Assembly (NCBI GenBank): GCA_035222895.1
Contig: JAVYIG010001838.1
Span: 230,092-294,091, forward strand
Reading direction: 5' to 3'
Length of the DNA: 64,000 nt
From: Strongylocentrotus droebachiensis
Taxonomy: Eukaryota; Echinodermata; Echinoidea; Camarodonta; Strongylocentrotidae
Positions within the stretch are counted from its first letter, which is position 1, and each line of letters begins with the position of its first letter. Shown piece after piece: positions 1-11,772 of this stretch. A program made the position numbers and the translations under genes. The notes below the pieces were generated by a model. That model was not told the origin of the DNA and did not search any database. It worked only from the letters and a program-made list of their open reading frames with translations.

Positions 1-760
1 CCCTTTATCTGATGACACATGTTTTAAAAAGGTTTTTAAGAGAATAATATAATATAAGTGTACATATCTATGTTAAGTTTTTTAATGTAAATCAACAACA
101 AGAAATATACTTGGGTAGATGAATGGGTTGAGTTGTAAACTAAAACATTAGAAATATAATTACCGGTATAGGTTGATAAATGTGTTGAATTGTAAACCTG
201 TATAAAACTAAAATATTAGAAATATAATCCTTTTGAGAAAGGGTTTTGTAAAAACAGGTTACCCCCCCCCCCCCCCCCCTTCCCAGAAAGTTAGGACTTA
301 GGATTTCAGAAAAGAAATTAATTTGCATTCTGTGCAAGAGCATGTCAAAGAGCACAAATTCCCCACTGATATTTCCATGCTTAGATGTTTTCCTCTAGGG
401 GGCTTTTACCAATAAATACAAATCTTCACAAGTAGCACTCTATGCGGTCGCGTATGGTGTGTAGGCCTACGTCATTAATACCTTTACCACTTCAATTCAA
501 GCAACCCTTGGCCAGATGTCTCTATTGTGACGAGGGGCACGCGATCAAAATGTTGGTAGTGTTTAAAAGCAGACCCTTCTAGTCACTGGAAAGAGCTATA
601 GTACATACATTTTGTTTAATTACTGGGCTGTTACAGTAAATACCAGTATTGACAACATCATTTGGTATGTACATGTAGTTACCCCAAAATCATTTTTCAC
701 TGCTCTAAATGTGAATGAGCTACATGTAGACTAGCCAGGAGGAAAAAAAAAGATACACAT
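1..760. other. AT-rich non-coding flank, no gene seen
   Basis: No exon, RNA gene or repeat with clear ends was recognised. A pure C run lies near 261-279. If the 5' exon(s) of the MAP3K1 gene lie upstream of this window, this stretch is part of its first intron; that is an inference. Confidence 0.5.
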
Positions 761-930
761 TGTTGTAATATGTTATATGACTCGGTGAAATGATAGAGTC
801 TGGCAGACGATGTAGTTACTGATTAGTAGCCATATTGTAAGACATTTATTCATGTATCCTTCCGCGTAGCTCGGCGTGGTATTTACATATCATAACTCAT
901 GTTAATGTAGTTCCAAGTGGATATACAACA
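761..930 (-). repeat. 3' LTR of gypsy element
   Basis: This 170-bp repeat begins TGTTGTAATA and ends ATATACAACA, and is repeated at 7899-8068 with no difference seen. The short length is unusual but occurs in some Ty3/gypsy lineages. It lies at the left because the element is on the minus strand. Confidence 0.95.
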
Positions 931-1828
931 TCTCCCTCACAATAGATTTTTTTTTAATGAATAACCAAGAAAAGTTATAACAGTTAATCATAAAACCTCT
1001 TGAAACTCCAAACACCTGCAAGCAAACATTTTGCAAATATCAATACCTTAAAAATACTTTAACATATGCCCGACTGATTGCCAAGTAACAATTAAGGAAT
1101 ATGTTTATGCTTCACAAGAACCCAAATTCGCAACCTTACTTTAGTTCCATAAAGTAGTCCTTTTTTTTGTTGAAAGATTAATACGTGGAATACCTAAAAT
1201 CAAAATGATAAAAAATAAAACTATGTGGTTACATATACATCAGCAAACACATGCCTATACAGTTTTTTTTCTTTCTATATTGACATTTCCAACTTCTTAT
1301 TCGCTAATCTAAACTTGGCCATTTAGAAGTAAATTGTACTTACATATATTTACAACCAAAATACTGTAATACTAGTTTGTAAGCAAAACATTGTTTCAAA
1401 TTTGCTCACATAAAAAACTTTGCTGGGCAGAGCTACTGAACAACACTATGGAAACTTTAGAACATATATTCAACTTTGTTCTCGTATTCTTAAAACATTT
1501 ATAAAAAACTCAACACAAAACACTGTATTCAAGAAAGTTATGCTTCTTGATTATCCAACATAAAGATACCCTTGGGCACATTTCTTTACATTAGCATCAT
1601 TGCATGCCATTCTATTTATTGTATGCTATTTTTCTCTTCTTCTTTTCTGTTTTTTTTGTTTTTGTTGCTATGAATTAGTAAAAAAATTAATCTCGGTTAT
1701 TTTCCAATATACATGAAGTACGTGTCTTTATGTGAGATTCTGACTATAAACTGGAACCTTTGTTCAATCTATATAGTCTGTCATTTTTGTGTGTTTTAAT
1801 TCTTCTTTCAAATTGTTTTTGGTAGAGT

Positions 1829-4800
1829 TTAACGATAACGGACAGGTTTATTGCTAATGCGTCCAGAACGTGTTCTGTAAGGGTCTGTCTCGGATCCTGT
1901 CTGGTGGTCTAGTGACTGGTCATGGTCAAGTCCGTCTGCAATTCTTTTGTTCATTGGGGTAGGTGTGTTAGCCAGGCGCGCATCGTTAGTTGGCTCTGCC
2001 AGACGAGGCGTCTGTGGAACATCTCTCAAGTGTACCCTATTCCTTCTGAGTCGCGTGCCATTTGTGGTTGTGACTATGTACGACCTGGCCTGTCGATCAT
2101 TACATATGTTTGTCACCTCAGCTGGAATCCAAGTGTGGGATTCTTTGTCCAGGAAGCGGACTTTCTGTCCTACTCTGAGTGGCTGGAGCTCTTGCTTGCT
2201 TCCAACCGCATCGTAGTCTGTCTTCATGCGTCCCCTGCGCTGCACCAAACGTTCCTGGTTCTTTTGTCCTTGATATGTTGTATTCGAATCAAGGTTAGCA
2301 GGAAGTAGTGTTCGGACTTGGCGGCCGAACATCATTTCGGCTGGGGATGGAAGATGGGCATCCACTGGAGTACATCGTAGGTTTAGTAAAGCTGCTGCTG
2401 TACTTTCTCCAGTTGCCTGTGTTTTCCGTATGATCTCTTTCACTGTTCGGACTGTACGCTCTATTTGTCCGTTTGACTGGGGGTACCTTGGTGAGGAGGT
2501 CTGATGCGTAATTCCCCAGTCCTTGCACATTTGCTGAAAAGCGGCACCAATGAATTGTGGGCCATTGTCTGACATAATCTCTGTAGGAGATCCCAGAAGG
2601 CCAAATATGCCAGTTACGGCATTCACCACACTTGCACTCGTTGTGGAAGTCAACCGGTGTACGACTGGGAATTTCGAGTGATAATCAACTATAAGAAGAT
2701 ACTGAACCATATTCAACTCAAACAGGTCCATGCCTACTTTGGTCCAAGGTGTGATAGGGATTTCATGAGGAAGGAGTGGTTCCCTTCTCTGCTGAGGCAT
2801 CCTTTCCTGGCATTGGGTGCACAGTCTGACACTTTCGTCAATCTGGCGATTTATGTTTGGCCAGTAAACCGACTGGCGCGCTAGGAGTCTCATCTTCTCG
2901 ATGCCCGGATGGCCTTTGTGCAGTTGCTGAAGGATATCTTGTCTCATAGATTGGGGAATGATCACCTGCCTGCCTTTGAAGAGAACACCTCCAGACATGC
3001 CTAGTTCATCACGAAATGGCCAGAATGGGCGCAAATCGTTTGGAAGTTCCTGAATAGTTGCAGGCCAACCAGCATGAGTGAATTCTTTCACTTGCTGTAG
3101 AATAGGATCCCTGGTAGTCTCCTTCTGTAGTGCTTCTTGCTTGAGGCTCCCGAAATGGAGCAGATCGATACCCAATGGGTCCTCAACCTCGTCCAGTAGT
3201 ATGCTTTCTACGTGGACATCCAGCGGAATGTCTTCTGCCTTCGTCGGATTTGGCAGTCTACTGAGCGTGTCAGGAATAATCATCTCTGTTCCTGGTCTGT
3301 GTTCAATTGTGAAGTTGTATCCTTGAATCTTCACTAAGAGCCTTTGTAGCCTGGGCGGGGCACTTGTGAGTGGCTTGCTGCATATCGTCACAAGCGGTTT
3401 GTGGTCGGTCAGTATCTTGAAGTCTCTCCCAAAGAGGTAAGTGTGAAATCGGGTAATCCCGAATACAAGTGCCAGTGTCTCCCTCTCAATATTGGAGTAC
3501 TGGGCTTGGCAGGGAGAGAGACTTTTCGAGGCATATGCCACAGGCGTTCCATGCTGTGAGAGGCATGCTCCCAATCCTTTGGATGACGCGTCTACTTCAA
3601 GGGTGACAGGTAGCCCTGGATCGTAGTACTTCAGCAAGCAGTCTTGCTGGATAGCTTTCTTCAGCTGGCAGTATGCCTCCTGGTGATCCTCTTGCCACAT
3701 GAATGGGACATTTTTCTTCATGAGATCACGCAAAATAGCAACTTGGTCTGCATAGTTCGGGATGTAGGGTGACAGGAAGTTCATCATGCCTAGAAACCTC
3801 TGAAGGTCCTCCTTATCCTGTGGGGTAGGCATTGTGTGGATATCTTCCACCTTGCAGGGATCGGGACTGATTCCTTCATCAGAGTAAATCGTCCCGAAGA
3901 AGTTGATCGAGCTCGCTTTCACTACACATTTGCTGCTGTTGAAGACGAGTCCCTCCTTCGAGGCCACCTCAAGCAGCTTTGTGAGGTTTAGGTCGTGCTC
4001 TTCTTCCGTCCTGCCCATGACGACTATATCGTCTGCTATGCAAACACATCCTTGGGTCTGCCCTATTATGTCATCCATTCGCTGTTGGAATAGATCTTGG
4101 CTTGTGGAAAGCCCAAACGGAAGACGAAGAAAACAATACCTCCCGAACGGAGTACGGAATGTAGTCAGCTCTTGTGAATCTTCACTCAGATGCACTGACC
4201 AATAGCCAGATTTCGCATCTAACTTAGTGAAGAACTTCCCATTGGCAAATGATGGGTTGATCTCTTCGAGTGTTTGCATTTTGTGAGGGCACCGCTTGAG
4301 ACTTTCATTCAGGCGCTTGGGATCTAGGCACACCCGGATTGATCCATCCTTCTTTACTGATGTAGTGATAGAGCTGCACCAATCAGTGTGATGCGTTACC
4401 TTACGAATTACACACTGTTTTTCCATCTTGTCAAGTTCGGCTTTTAACTTATCCTTGATATGAATGCTGCACTTCCGTGGGGCATCTATGTGTGGATTGG
4501 CATCTTCCTTCAACAGAAGGGTAGCTGAGTCCTTGAAGTTACCTATGCGGTCGAACTGGCCCGGCCATCGTGAAATAAGGTCGTCTACTGTCCGTATGCA
4601 TGGTGCTTGACCTGGAACATTTGTAGGTACTTCAACACATTGTTTCACCGTGTGGATAGTGACCAGCTTGAGGGCCTTGCTGCTTGAAAGGCCTAATATT
4701 GAAGGTCCTGGTACATCGACCACGAAAAACTCCCGTTTAGTCCAACCTGAATCCTCATATTGACACATGAGATCAAGAGAACCGATACAAGGGATAACCG

Positions 4801-5908
4801 TTTCACCATAGGCCATGAGCCGGACGCGCCGTGGCCTTACAATAGAGCGCCACTGGCCATCGGGGTACATTTTGTTTACAATACGAAGAGGGAGTGTGTT
4901 GCCCCCTGCTCCAGTATCTATCTTCACCGTCAGGTGATGTTGTCCGGCCTTGTACGGACAAGCAATATCTAATACTGCGAAAGCTTCCTTGTCCTCGTCT
5001 TCGTCCTTGGTGTCCATGCTTGAAATCACTATCGTGTTGAAATGCTGAGTGATACCATCCTCTTCATGGGTATAGGGTATCTGTTCATTCACTTCTAGAT
5101 GCGAAGTGTCAACCTTCTCATGGCTCGGTCCACGTCTTCTATCTGACTTGGACCTGCAGAATTTGGCCCAATGCCCCTTCTTCCCACAGTTCTTGCAGTT
5201 ATCATGATATGCTGGGCATTTCCTGGGAGGATGATGCAGTCCACAATTACCGCATTGTTTGCGCTCACTCATTCTGGGTCTGCCATCTTTGCTAGGTCTC
5301 TGTGGTTTCCTACTGAACGCGTCAATGTTTGACACTGGGGCCAGTTCTGCCAGACACTGCTTGCCAGCAGCAATGGCCTCATATTGCCTTCCTAGTGTGA
5401 CCACATCCGTAAGGGGGTGGCCTGCTGGTTTCTGCAACAAATCTCGCTGCAGACCATCAAAATGCGTAGATGCAATTACCAGTTCAATTAATCGTTCGTT
5501 GAGTTCTGCATCTGTGAAAGTGCATTGGCGGCTTTTGTCCCTACAGCGGGTCACAAAATCGTCGATGGATTCTTCGGGTTTCTGCCTATACCTCATAAGT
5601 TCAAGACGGTGGATACGAAAGTTAATACTGACTTTCAACTGCTTCTCGAAAAAATCCCATACTTTTTCTGGTTTATCTTGATCTGCAGTACTAAGACCTG
5701 AAGCATTGAGGCGTCGCAAACCTTCTACACCTAAAGCAATCTTTATCTTTGTTGCTATCTTCACTTCATCTGTAATATCTAAATCTTTCAAGCATAGTTC
5801 CATGCGCTGCTTAAAGAGAGAGAATCCACTTGCCAAGTCGGGCATCTGCCAATTCATTTCAGGGAGACGCGCCATATTTAATGCGTTGCAACTCGATAAG
5901 TCCAACAA
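1829..5908 (-). CDS. Gag-pol polyprotein of Ty3/gypsy element
   Basis: A 1359-codon uninterrupted frame encodes the retrotransposon polyprotein. Visible in order: a gag-like region (about residues 15-200); two CCHC-type knuckles (about 219-231 and 238-251, the second a perfect C-x2-C-x4-H-x4-C); an aspartic protease with DTGAGG at 331-336; reverse transcriptase with the active-site motif IADD at 624-627; RNase H with its first Asp near 773; an integrase HHCC zinc finger (H997 to C1033) and D-D-E core residues near D1061, D1114 and E1150. The domain order PR-RT-RH-IN is that of Ty3/gypsy. No chromodomain was recognised at the C-terminus. Translation may begin at the second Met (MARLPEMNW), 11 codons in. 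No stop or frameshift is present, so the element may be active. Confidence 0.95.
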   Translation of the reverse strand: MLDLSSCNALNMARLPEMNWQMPDLASGFSLFKQRMELCLKDLDITDEVKIATKIKIALGVEGLRRLNASGLSTADQDKPEKVWDFFEKQLKVSINFRIHRLELMRYRQKPEESIDDFVTRCRDKSRQCTFTDAELNERLIELVIASTHFDGLQRDLLQKPAGHPLTDVVTLGRQYEAIAAGKQCLAELAPVSNIDAFSRKPQRPSKDGRPRMSERKQCGNCGLHHPPRKCPAYHDNCKNCGKKGHWAKFCRSKSDRRRGPSHEKVDTSHLEVNEQIPYTHEEDGITQHFNTIVISSMDTKDEDEDKEAFAVLDIACPYKAGQHHLTVKIDTGAGGNTLPLRIVNKMYPDGQWRSIVRPRRVRLMAYGETVIPCIGSLDLMCQYEDSGWTKREFFVVDVPGPSILGLSSSKALKLVTIHTVKQCVEVPTNVPGQAPCIRTVDDLISRWPGQFDRIGNFKDSATLLLKEDANPHIDAPRKCSIHIKDKLKAELDKMEKQCVIRKVTHHTDWCSSITTSVKKDGSIRVCLDPKRLNESLKRCPHKMQTLEEINPSFANGKFFTKLDAKSGYWSVHLSEDSQELTTFRTPFGRYCFLRLPFGLSTSQDLFQQRMDDIIGQTQGCVCIADDIVVMGRTEEEHDLNLTKLLEVASKEGLVFNSSKCVVKASSINFFGTIYSDEGISPDPCKVEDIHTMPTPQDKEDLQRFLGMMNFLSPYIPNYADQVAILRDLMKKNVPFMWQEDHQEAYCQLKKAIQQDCLLKYYDPGLPVTLEVDASSKGLGACLSQHGTPVAYASKSLSPCQAQYSNIERETLALVFGITRFHTYLFGRDFKILTDHKPLVTICSKPLTSAPPRLQRLLVKIQGYNFTIEHRPGTEMIIPDTLSRLPNPTKAEDIPLDVHVESILLDEVEDPLGIDLLHFGSLKQEALQKETTRDPILQQVKEFTHAGWPATIQELPNDLRPFWPFRDELGMSGGVLFKGRQVIIPQSMRQDILQQLHKGHPGIEKMRLLARQSVYWPNINRQIDESVRLCTQCQERMPQQRREPLLPHEIPITPWTKVGMDLFELNMVQYLLIVDYHSKFPVVHRLTSTTSASVVNAVTGIFGLLGSPTEIMSDNGPQFIGAAFQQMCKDWGITHQTSSPRYPQSNGQIERTVRTVKEIIRKTQATGESTAAALLNLRCTPVDAHLPSPAEMMFGRQVRTLLPANLDSNTTYQGQKNQERLVQRRGRMKTDYDAVGSKQELQPLRVGQKVRFLDKESHTWIPAEVTNICNDRQARSYIVTTTNGTRLRRNRVHLRDVPQTPRLAEPTNDARLANTPTPMNKRIADGLDHDQSLDHQTGSETDPYRTRSGRISNKPVRYR

Positions 5909-7898
5909 AACCAGTCCGTCTCAATCGATACCTATGCTACGAGTGCTCACAGTACGTGATCAAAATAAGTTCTCACACAAGACACGCATCAATAATTGTC
6001 AATGGGCCAAAAGTTATTTGCATAACGGTAAATAGAAATATGCCCAGGTATTAGCAGTAAATCACCTATTGGTCGGAACTACTTGAATGCTGCTCACATC
6101 AAATGTCAGGCAAAATCAATTACGAGCATACACTTTAAATGCGTGTAGATCCATACCCTGTGCTAGTACATGCTTATGGGTGGTTCTATAGCTGCTGCTA
6201 CAAAATTGTGGAGCTAAATCCGATCCGATTTGGGCCACTCAATTTGGTCCTACTCAGTCTGGGAATCAGATCTCAATTATTATTATCGTCTAACAAAGTA
6301 CACAAATTGTCACAATATACCTGAATACTTGGACTATTTATTAACTTTTCTGAACCTGAAACACAACTCCTCAACTGATCTTTCTTTTGGTCCAGACTAG
6401 GTCCCGTTTAGTTATTTTGGGATTTTCGTATAGTTAGGCTAAAATATAGTGGCCTTCACTCTGCACTATATACCTCTAGACTCTAGATCTATAATCTACG
6501 TCTACTGTAGGTGTGTAGATCTACTTAGTCTACCAAAAAACTACAAAAACAGAATTTAAAACATTGATATCAGCACCAGCAGACTTCGATTTAGATCTAG
6601 ACTTAGTCTGGTTACAATTGATAATGATGATCCAGGTCTAGTGAGCTAAAGTCAGACCTGGATCCCTAACTGGTACTCAGTCCCAGATTTAGACTCTCAC
6701 ATAGTATTCCAGACTTAGTCTATAGTAACAGTAACACTCATGTGTTAGACTCCCTAGGCCAGATACACCTAGCTATAGACCCATGCTAAGTTACATGAAA
6801 CGGATAGGGTCTATATCGTTCTAGATCTAGACTAGATCTAGGCTAATAGAGGTCTACATAGATATCTAGAGTCTACTCTAGGGTCTATTCACTCAACAAA
6901 GGCAAAACATATTCAAAATCACATCATGATCAATTGAATTATCAGAAAGTATCACAGGATACCTCCCTGCAATCTGTTCTTATTGTCATTTGTTGTTTTG
7001 TTCAGGATGTTCCAGATGTGGATAGACTCTAGCCTATAACAAAGTCAGATTTAGAGCCTTGTCTTTCTTGAATTGCCTTGTCACAAATGTCGAATCACTT
7101 CACACACAAAGACACAATCACAGCTTCACTTGCTTGTGCGATGTCGCATGCACGGCGATGGGAGCTGGAACCGATAATGGGTCAGGCCTCAGTCCTGTTG
7201 TCTATGCGATGTCCGATGATGAAGCGTTGGATCGGTGATCTGGTCCAAAGCGCGTTGTCCTGACTGCACTGGGACCCAAAATAGAGATAGGCCTAGACTA
7301 GACCTCTATATTACAAAGTCCAAGGCGATGCTTGTAGTTTCACGCCGACGTCGATCTAAGGTAGTTGTTGCTAGCTGCTGCTGAGAATATTTTGACTTTG
7401 AGTTTGATGAAAGCAGGTCGCGTCCTCGTCCGCGTTGATCACGGATAAGAAAACCGATGGACGCTGTTCCAATCACTGTCGTTTAACATCTCCTCTCTCG
7501 GTCTGTTGTGTGTATAGCGATCAGTGCTACACAACGTCCTCGTCCGCGTTGATCACGGATAAGAAAACCGATGGACGCTGTCCCAATCACTGTCGTTACA
7601 TCTCCTCTCTCGGTCTGTTGTGTGTAGCGATCAGTGCTACATGCACATTATTATGCGGGGAAGACAGTTCCCAGTGCTATTCGGCATTAGCGGAGGCTCG
7701 GTGGCTCGTACCCGGGTAATGCAGACGATAGGCTGTGGGGTGCAGTGCGGGAACATCGATGTTGGCAATAATTGTCGACGACCAAACTTTTACATAGCAG
7801 CTAGTTCTCCTTTGGTTCAGTTCAAGTCGAAGAAAACTGCGGTAGCTAATGTCCGATTATCTATGATTAGCATGGTATTCTCCTTTCCGCTGCCACCA
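5909..7898 (-). other. Long 5' leader of the gypsy element
   Basis: About 2 kb separates the 5' LTR from gag-pol. It contains the primer-binding site (7887-7898), a 114-bp tandem duplication (about 7422-7645) and, at 6460-6900, a stretch very rich in TAGATC/CTAGAC/GATCTAG words. No convincing coding frame was seen. Such leaders normally carry packaging and promoter functions; nothing here shows which. Confidence 0.6.
7422..7645. repeat. 114-bp tandem duplication in gypsy leader
   Basis: The segment starting GTCCTCGTCCGCGTTGATC at about 7422 recurs at about 7535 with the same order of words, ending in TCAGTGCTAC in both copies. Only a few differences are visible. It lies in the untranslated leader of the retrotransposon. 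Confidence 0.85.
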
Positions 7899-8068
7899 TG
7901 TTGTAATATGTTATATGACTCGGTGAAATGATAGAGTCTGGCAGACGATGTAGTTACTGATTAGTAGCCATATTGTAAGACATTTATTCATGTATCCTTC
8001 CGCGTAGCTCGGCGTGGTATTTACATATCATAACTCATGTTAATGTAGTTCCAAGTGGATATACAACA
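7899..8068 (-). repeat. 5' LTR of gypsy element
   Basis: This 170-bp LTR is identical to the copy at 761-930. It is followed outward by CACAT (8069-8073), the target duplication, and inward by the tRNA-Leu-type primer-binding site. It should hold the promoter of the element, reading leftward. Confidence 0.95.
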
Positions 8069-8991
8069 CACATTACATGTACATTGTACCTGTACTCTCC
8101 AAGTCGCGAGTTATTTGACTACGACAAAGACTACATGTACAGTGTACACACAAAGCGGTTTGTTGATTTGATAGGAGTTTACCGGTAGTCATAGTTACCA
8201 GGGTATCTATTTTTAGATCTTGGCAGAGGCATACATATTGGTAGATCATATCTGTATGATTTGTATGAAACCCCTCAGTATGTGTATGTAATTGTCATTT
8301 GCAAGGAAGAAGAGATCTGTGTTTGTAACTTGCTCACATTATCATGAAGTATGACTTATTCGTCAACACCTATGATTTTAGACTTTTTGTTTGATCATGT
8401 GTTTCTCCTTTGTCATTGATATTGGTATTTAGCACTGATGAGTCAAAGTCATGGAGTTAATCATTTATTTGAAAAGCGTTCAAATTAATCTTGTGTTTTA
8501 TGGTAATTTAAAAAAAAAGGGAATTATTAATGCATATTTGAGGCTACCTACTGTATTCGTGTACCGGTATGGTAATGTGTAGAGTGTTATTATATTGATA
8601 TTGGACTTTCTCTATATTTTCTGTGGTTTTATGTTACATTAACAATATGTAAATTTATGATACTGTAGGTCTGCACAAAAGCAACCACCGCCACCACCAC
8701 AACAACAAAAGAAATAGAAACGTACCAGTAATCAAAACAACATTATGCTTGTGCTTAGATTTCGAACATATTTAGATATATACATTTACCATCCCCTTAA
8801 TTGCTGGTTTTGCCTAAATGTGTCTTTTGTTGTTGTTCAAAAAATTGTAGAATGGATATGAAATATTCATACCGGTATTTTAAACAACATGTGTACCTTT
8901 GAGTTGCAATTTTATTTACCTTCTCCATTAAGAAAAACATTGAATTGTTTATACTCATGGTTCACTTTCATCTTCTGTTGCCAATTTACAG
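8069..8991. other. Non-coding DNA before first visible MAP3K1 exon
   Basis: AT-rich sequence with scattered ACATGTAC and ACCGGTA words. No exon was recognised. It ends in the acceptor CCAATTTACAG directly before the exon at 8992, so it is most likely intron. Confidence 0.55.
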
Positions 8992-11772
8992 ATCATCATC
9001 AGATAAAGAGATGAAACGGATGTCCAAACTAGACGACCCTCTGGAGAAGAATGCCATCAGAGAGAAGCTGAGGGCCAAGCCAGGGGTACGAAGAGAGGGA
9101 GGAGATCCCCCCAGAACAAAAGGACCAATGGTAAGATTTTTTATTTCTTCAGGGGCGCAAAAAATAAAGTACCGGTAATAGATAATAATAATGATGATAA
9201 TAAATTAAATGAAATTATATTTTAAAAGTCCATGTTAACTGTGAGTGATGTAACTCTGTAAAACTATTTAAATTGTTTATTACAAAAAAACATTTGGAAA
9301 ACTGTGATGTGAAGGAAAAAAATAATCAAAGATTAGGGAATAACAAACAAACACAAATTATAAAAATAATGCCTTGAGAAAATCCCTATATTCAATGTAG
9401 CAAAGGTAGATCGATTTTTTACAAGATTAATGGTACAGTGGATGCCAGTAGTACCGGCAAAAAGGGAAAATGTTTCATGACAATGAAACATGTTCATTAA
9501 CAATAACAAATTAAATGTGTGTGTTTTAAATCATCCTATAAAGGCAAATCTAAATCTCCCAAAAGCAGCTCTCATAAAGTCAAAATGCATTTTTATTCCA
9601 ACTGGCATAATAGAAGGGTTTAATACATGTTATTATTACAGCACTAGCAGGCAGGTGTTCTGTACCTTATGACTAAAAGCGATCAAAGAGGTGTTCTTTC
9701 ATCACTTTTTGCAGTTATTATAAAGAATAGGAAATGATGCAAGTCCTGTTGCCTTGGACTGCAGCTGGAAAAGAGGGAAATGAGAAGATAAATTGTATAG
9801 GGAGTAGGAATATTTTTATTTCTTTGTGTGTAGTATATTTTTAACTAAGAGGATAAGAGATTCATTTCAAGTGCGAAACTAATTGTGTGTCATAAAAGGC
9901 TCCTTACTCATTACCAGAATTAAGGAAAATGTGGTCAAATCAATGAGTACAAAGTCTGATTCATGTTATATTCCATTTATACTCTTCCTCTTGAATGTAC
10001 ATGTACATGTAATGTGTAATCTGATTGAAGTATAGTCATTTAGATAAAATAATTTCACATTCCAAGAATGCACAACATTGAATGTATCACTTCCTTTGCT
10101 TCTGTACTTGCAGCATTTTTTCACTGTACATGGAAATTATAAACAAAAGACTTAAAATATTTTTAACTTTGGTAATGCAGTCGATTATGATGAATGACAC
10201 ATTTCTTCCCTCCCTAAAGCAGATAAGCTAGGAAAAATAAGATGTATACAATCCATACAAGATGTACAGGGTTGTACGATATGAATGTTATATTATCAGA
10301 CACTTTAAAGATATTTCCCATTAATTGATGCATAGGTTGCGAGACCACCTTCATCACCGTCACCTGTCGATGGGTCCTCATCAGCCTCGTCCACCCCACC
10401 CCCACCACCGGTATCATCATCCTCATCGTCAGCTAGGAGACCCAGATCTCTTCTCCCTCAGAGGTCGCAGTCTCCTTCATCACATGGCAAGGAGTCACCT
10501 TTCACTAAACAGGTAAGGAGAGAGAGAGAGGGAGGGAGGGAGGGAGGGAGGGAGGGAGGGAGGGAGGGAGGGAGGGAGGGAGGGAGGGAGGGAGGGAGGG
10601 AGGGAGGGAGGGAGGGAGGGAGGGAGGGAGGGAGGGAGGGAGGGAGGGAGGGAGGGAGGGAGGGAGGGAAGGAAGGAAAGACAGAAAGAGAGAGAGAGAA
10701 AGAGAGAGAGAAGGTGGGAGGGATGGAGGGAGAGAAGGGGGAGGAGAAATATTTGAGCAAGACAAAAGGAAAGAAGAGAGACAAGAAATGGGAGCAGGAG
10801 AGAGAGAGAGAGAGAGAGAGAAATGAGAAATATAATAAAAAAAGAGAAAAAGAAAACAAATTTAAATATAGTGGGATACAGTACATACAGGTTACCATTC
10901 TATGAAGCTAAATATATATTGCTGCAATGATTCTCGTACAATTGTCTATTAAATATTGAACACTACTAAGTCATTACCATGGTATTACAATAAATCATAT
11001 TTCATTTCTTTTCAGGTTGTAAACAGAGTTGCTTCACCCACATCACCCAGAATCCCAAGACACAGGGGATATGTTTCTCCTTCTGTAAGTTTCAACTTTC
11101 GTTCTCCATCAATATTGCAAGACTGCTAATTTATTATCACTTTACAGTCTTTCTCTTAATTTACCTTTCTTGTTCAAAAGAAAGTTTTCTCTTCTTATTT
11201 GGTTGTTTGTGTGTATTTTATTTGTTTTCTTTTTCTTTTTATATTCAGAATAGGTAACTACATGTAGATTAGTAATGTTAGTCCCCCCCCCCCTGTATTG
11301 TAATCTACTTCTTTAAAAAAAAAAAAGGTTGTTGTTCCTGTAAAGGTGGTCTGTGTTTAACAAGCTGTGCTTTTTTACAGACCACCTTTTTTCCCACATT
11401 TTCAATGTCTTTATAACTTTCTTGTTATAGTTAATGAATTTATTCTAGTTGACGAGGAACTTGCTGCTGTTCATGAATGTATTGTTTTTTATGCAAGTGG
11501 AAAGAAATAATAAATCTTGAATCTTGAATCTTGAACATATTTTCTCTTTGATTCACCAGGGTTCCAGACCGGGCTCTCCTACGGGTGGCCACAGGAGGGT
11601 GCCATCTCCAAACAACGATTGTCTGTTCACGCTGGCAGTCGGAGTTCTGAAGAAGCGTGTGGAGAGGGCGCTACACGCAAGACTCTTCCTCCTCACTCAG
11701 AGCGGTCCTAACTCATTCCTTATCGGTGGAGACTCACCAGATCACAAGTACAAGGTCACCATCGGGTCACAG
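8992..11772 (+). CDS. MAP3K1: MAP3K1 exons 1-4 (visible): N-terminal region
   Basis: Four exons encode residues 1-199 of the visible protein. The first contains [18 protein letters not shown], like the KMDDRPEERMIREKLKA region of vertebrate MEKK1. The second and third are Ser/Pro/Arg rich and probably disordered. The fourth (11560-11772) ends in [18 protein letters not shown], very close to the vertebrate sequence just before the SWIM finger. The exon at 8992 starts with the last base of a codon, so an upstream exon is required. Confidence 0.9.

Larger units (their letters stand above)
761..8068 (-). mobile_element. Complete Ty3/gypsy LTR retrotransposon
   Basis: The element is 7308 bp long and lies antisense to the MAP3K1 gene. 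It is bounded by two 170-bp LTRs (761-930 and 7899-8068) that start TG and end CA and look identical base for base. The 5-bp duplication CACAT flanks it at 756-760 and 8069-8073. Just inside the 5' LTR (right end) is a primer-binding site, TGGTGGCAGCGG on the minus strand (7887-7898), matching the 3' end of tRNA-Leu. Just inside the 3' LTR is a purine tract, GTGAGGGAGA (931-940, minus). A single gag-pol frame fills 1829-5908. Identical LTRs and an open frame imply very recent insertion. No envelope-like frame is seen between 931 and 1829. Confidence 0.95.

Noticed and set aside
10458..10898. Long minus-strand frames of Pro-Ser repeats over the GGGA array
   Set aside because: They are translations of a simple repeat lying in a MAP3K1 intron and run into the real exon on the other strand.
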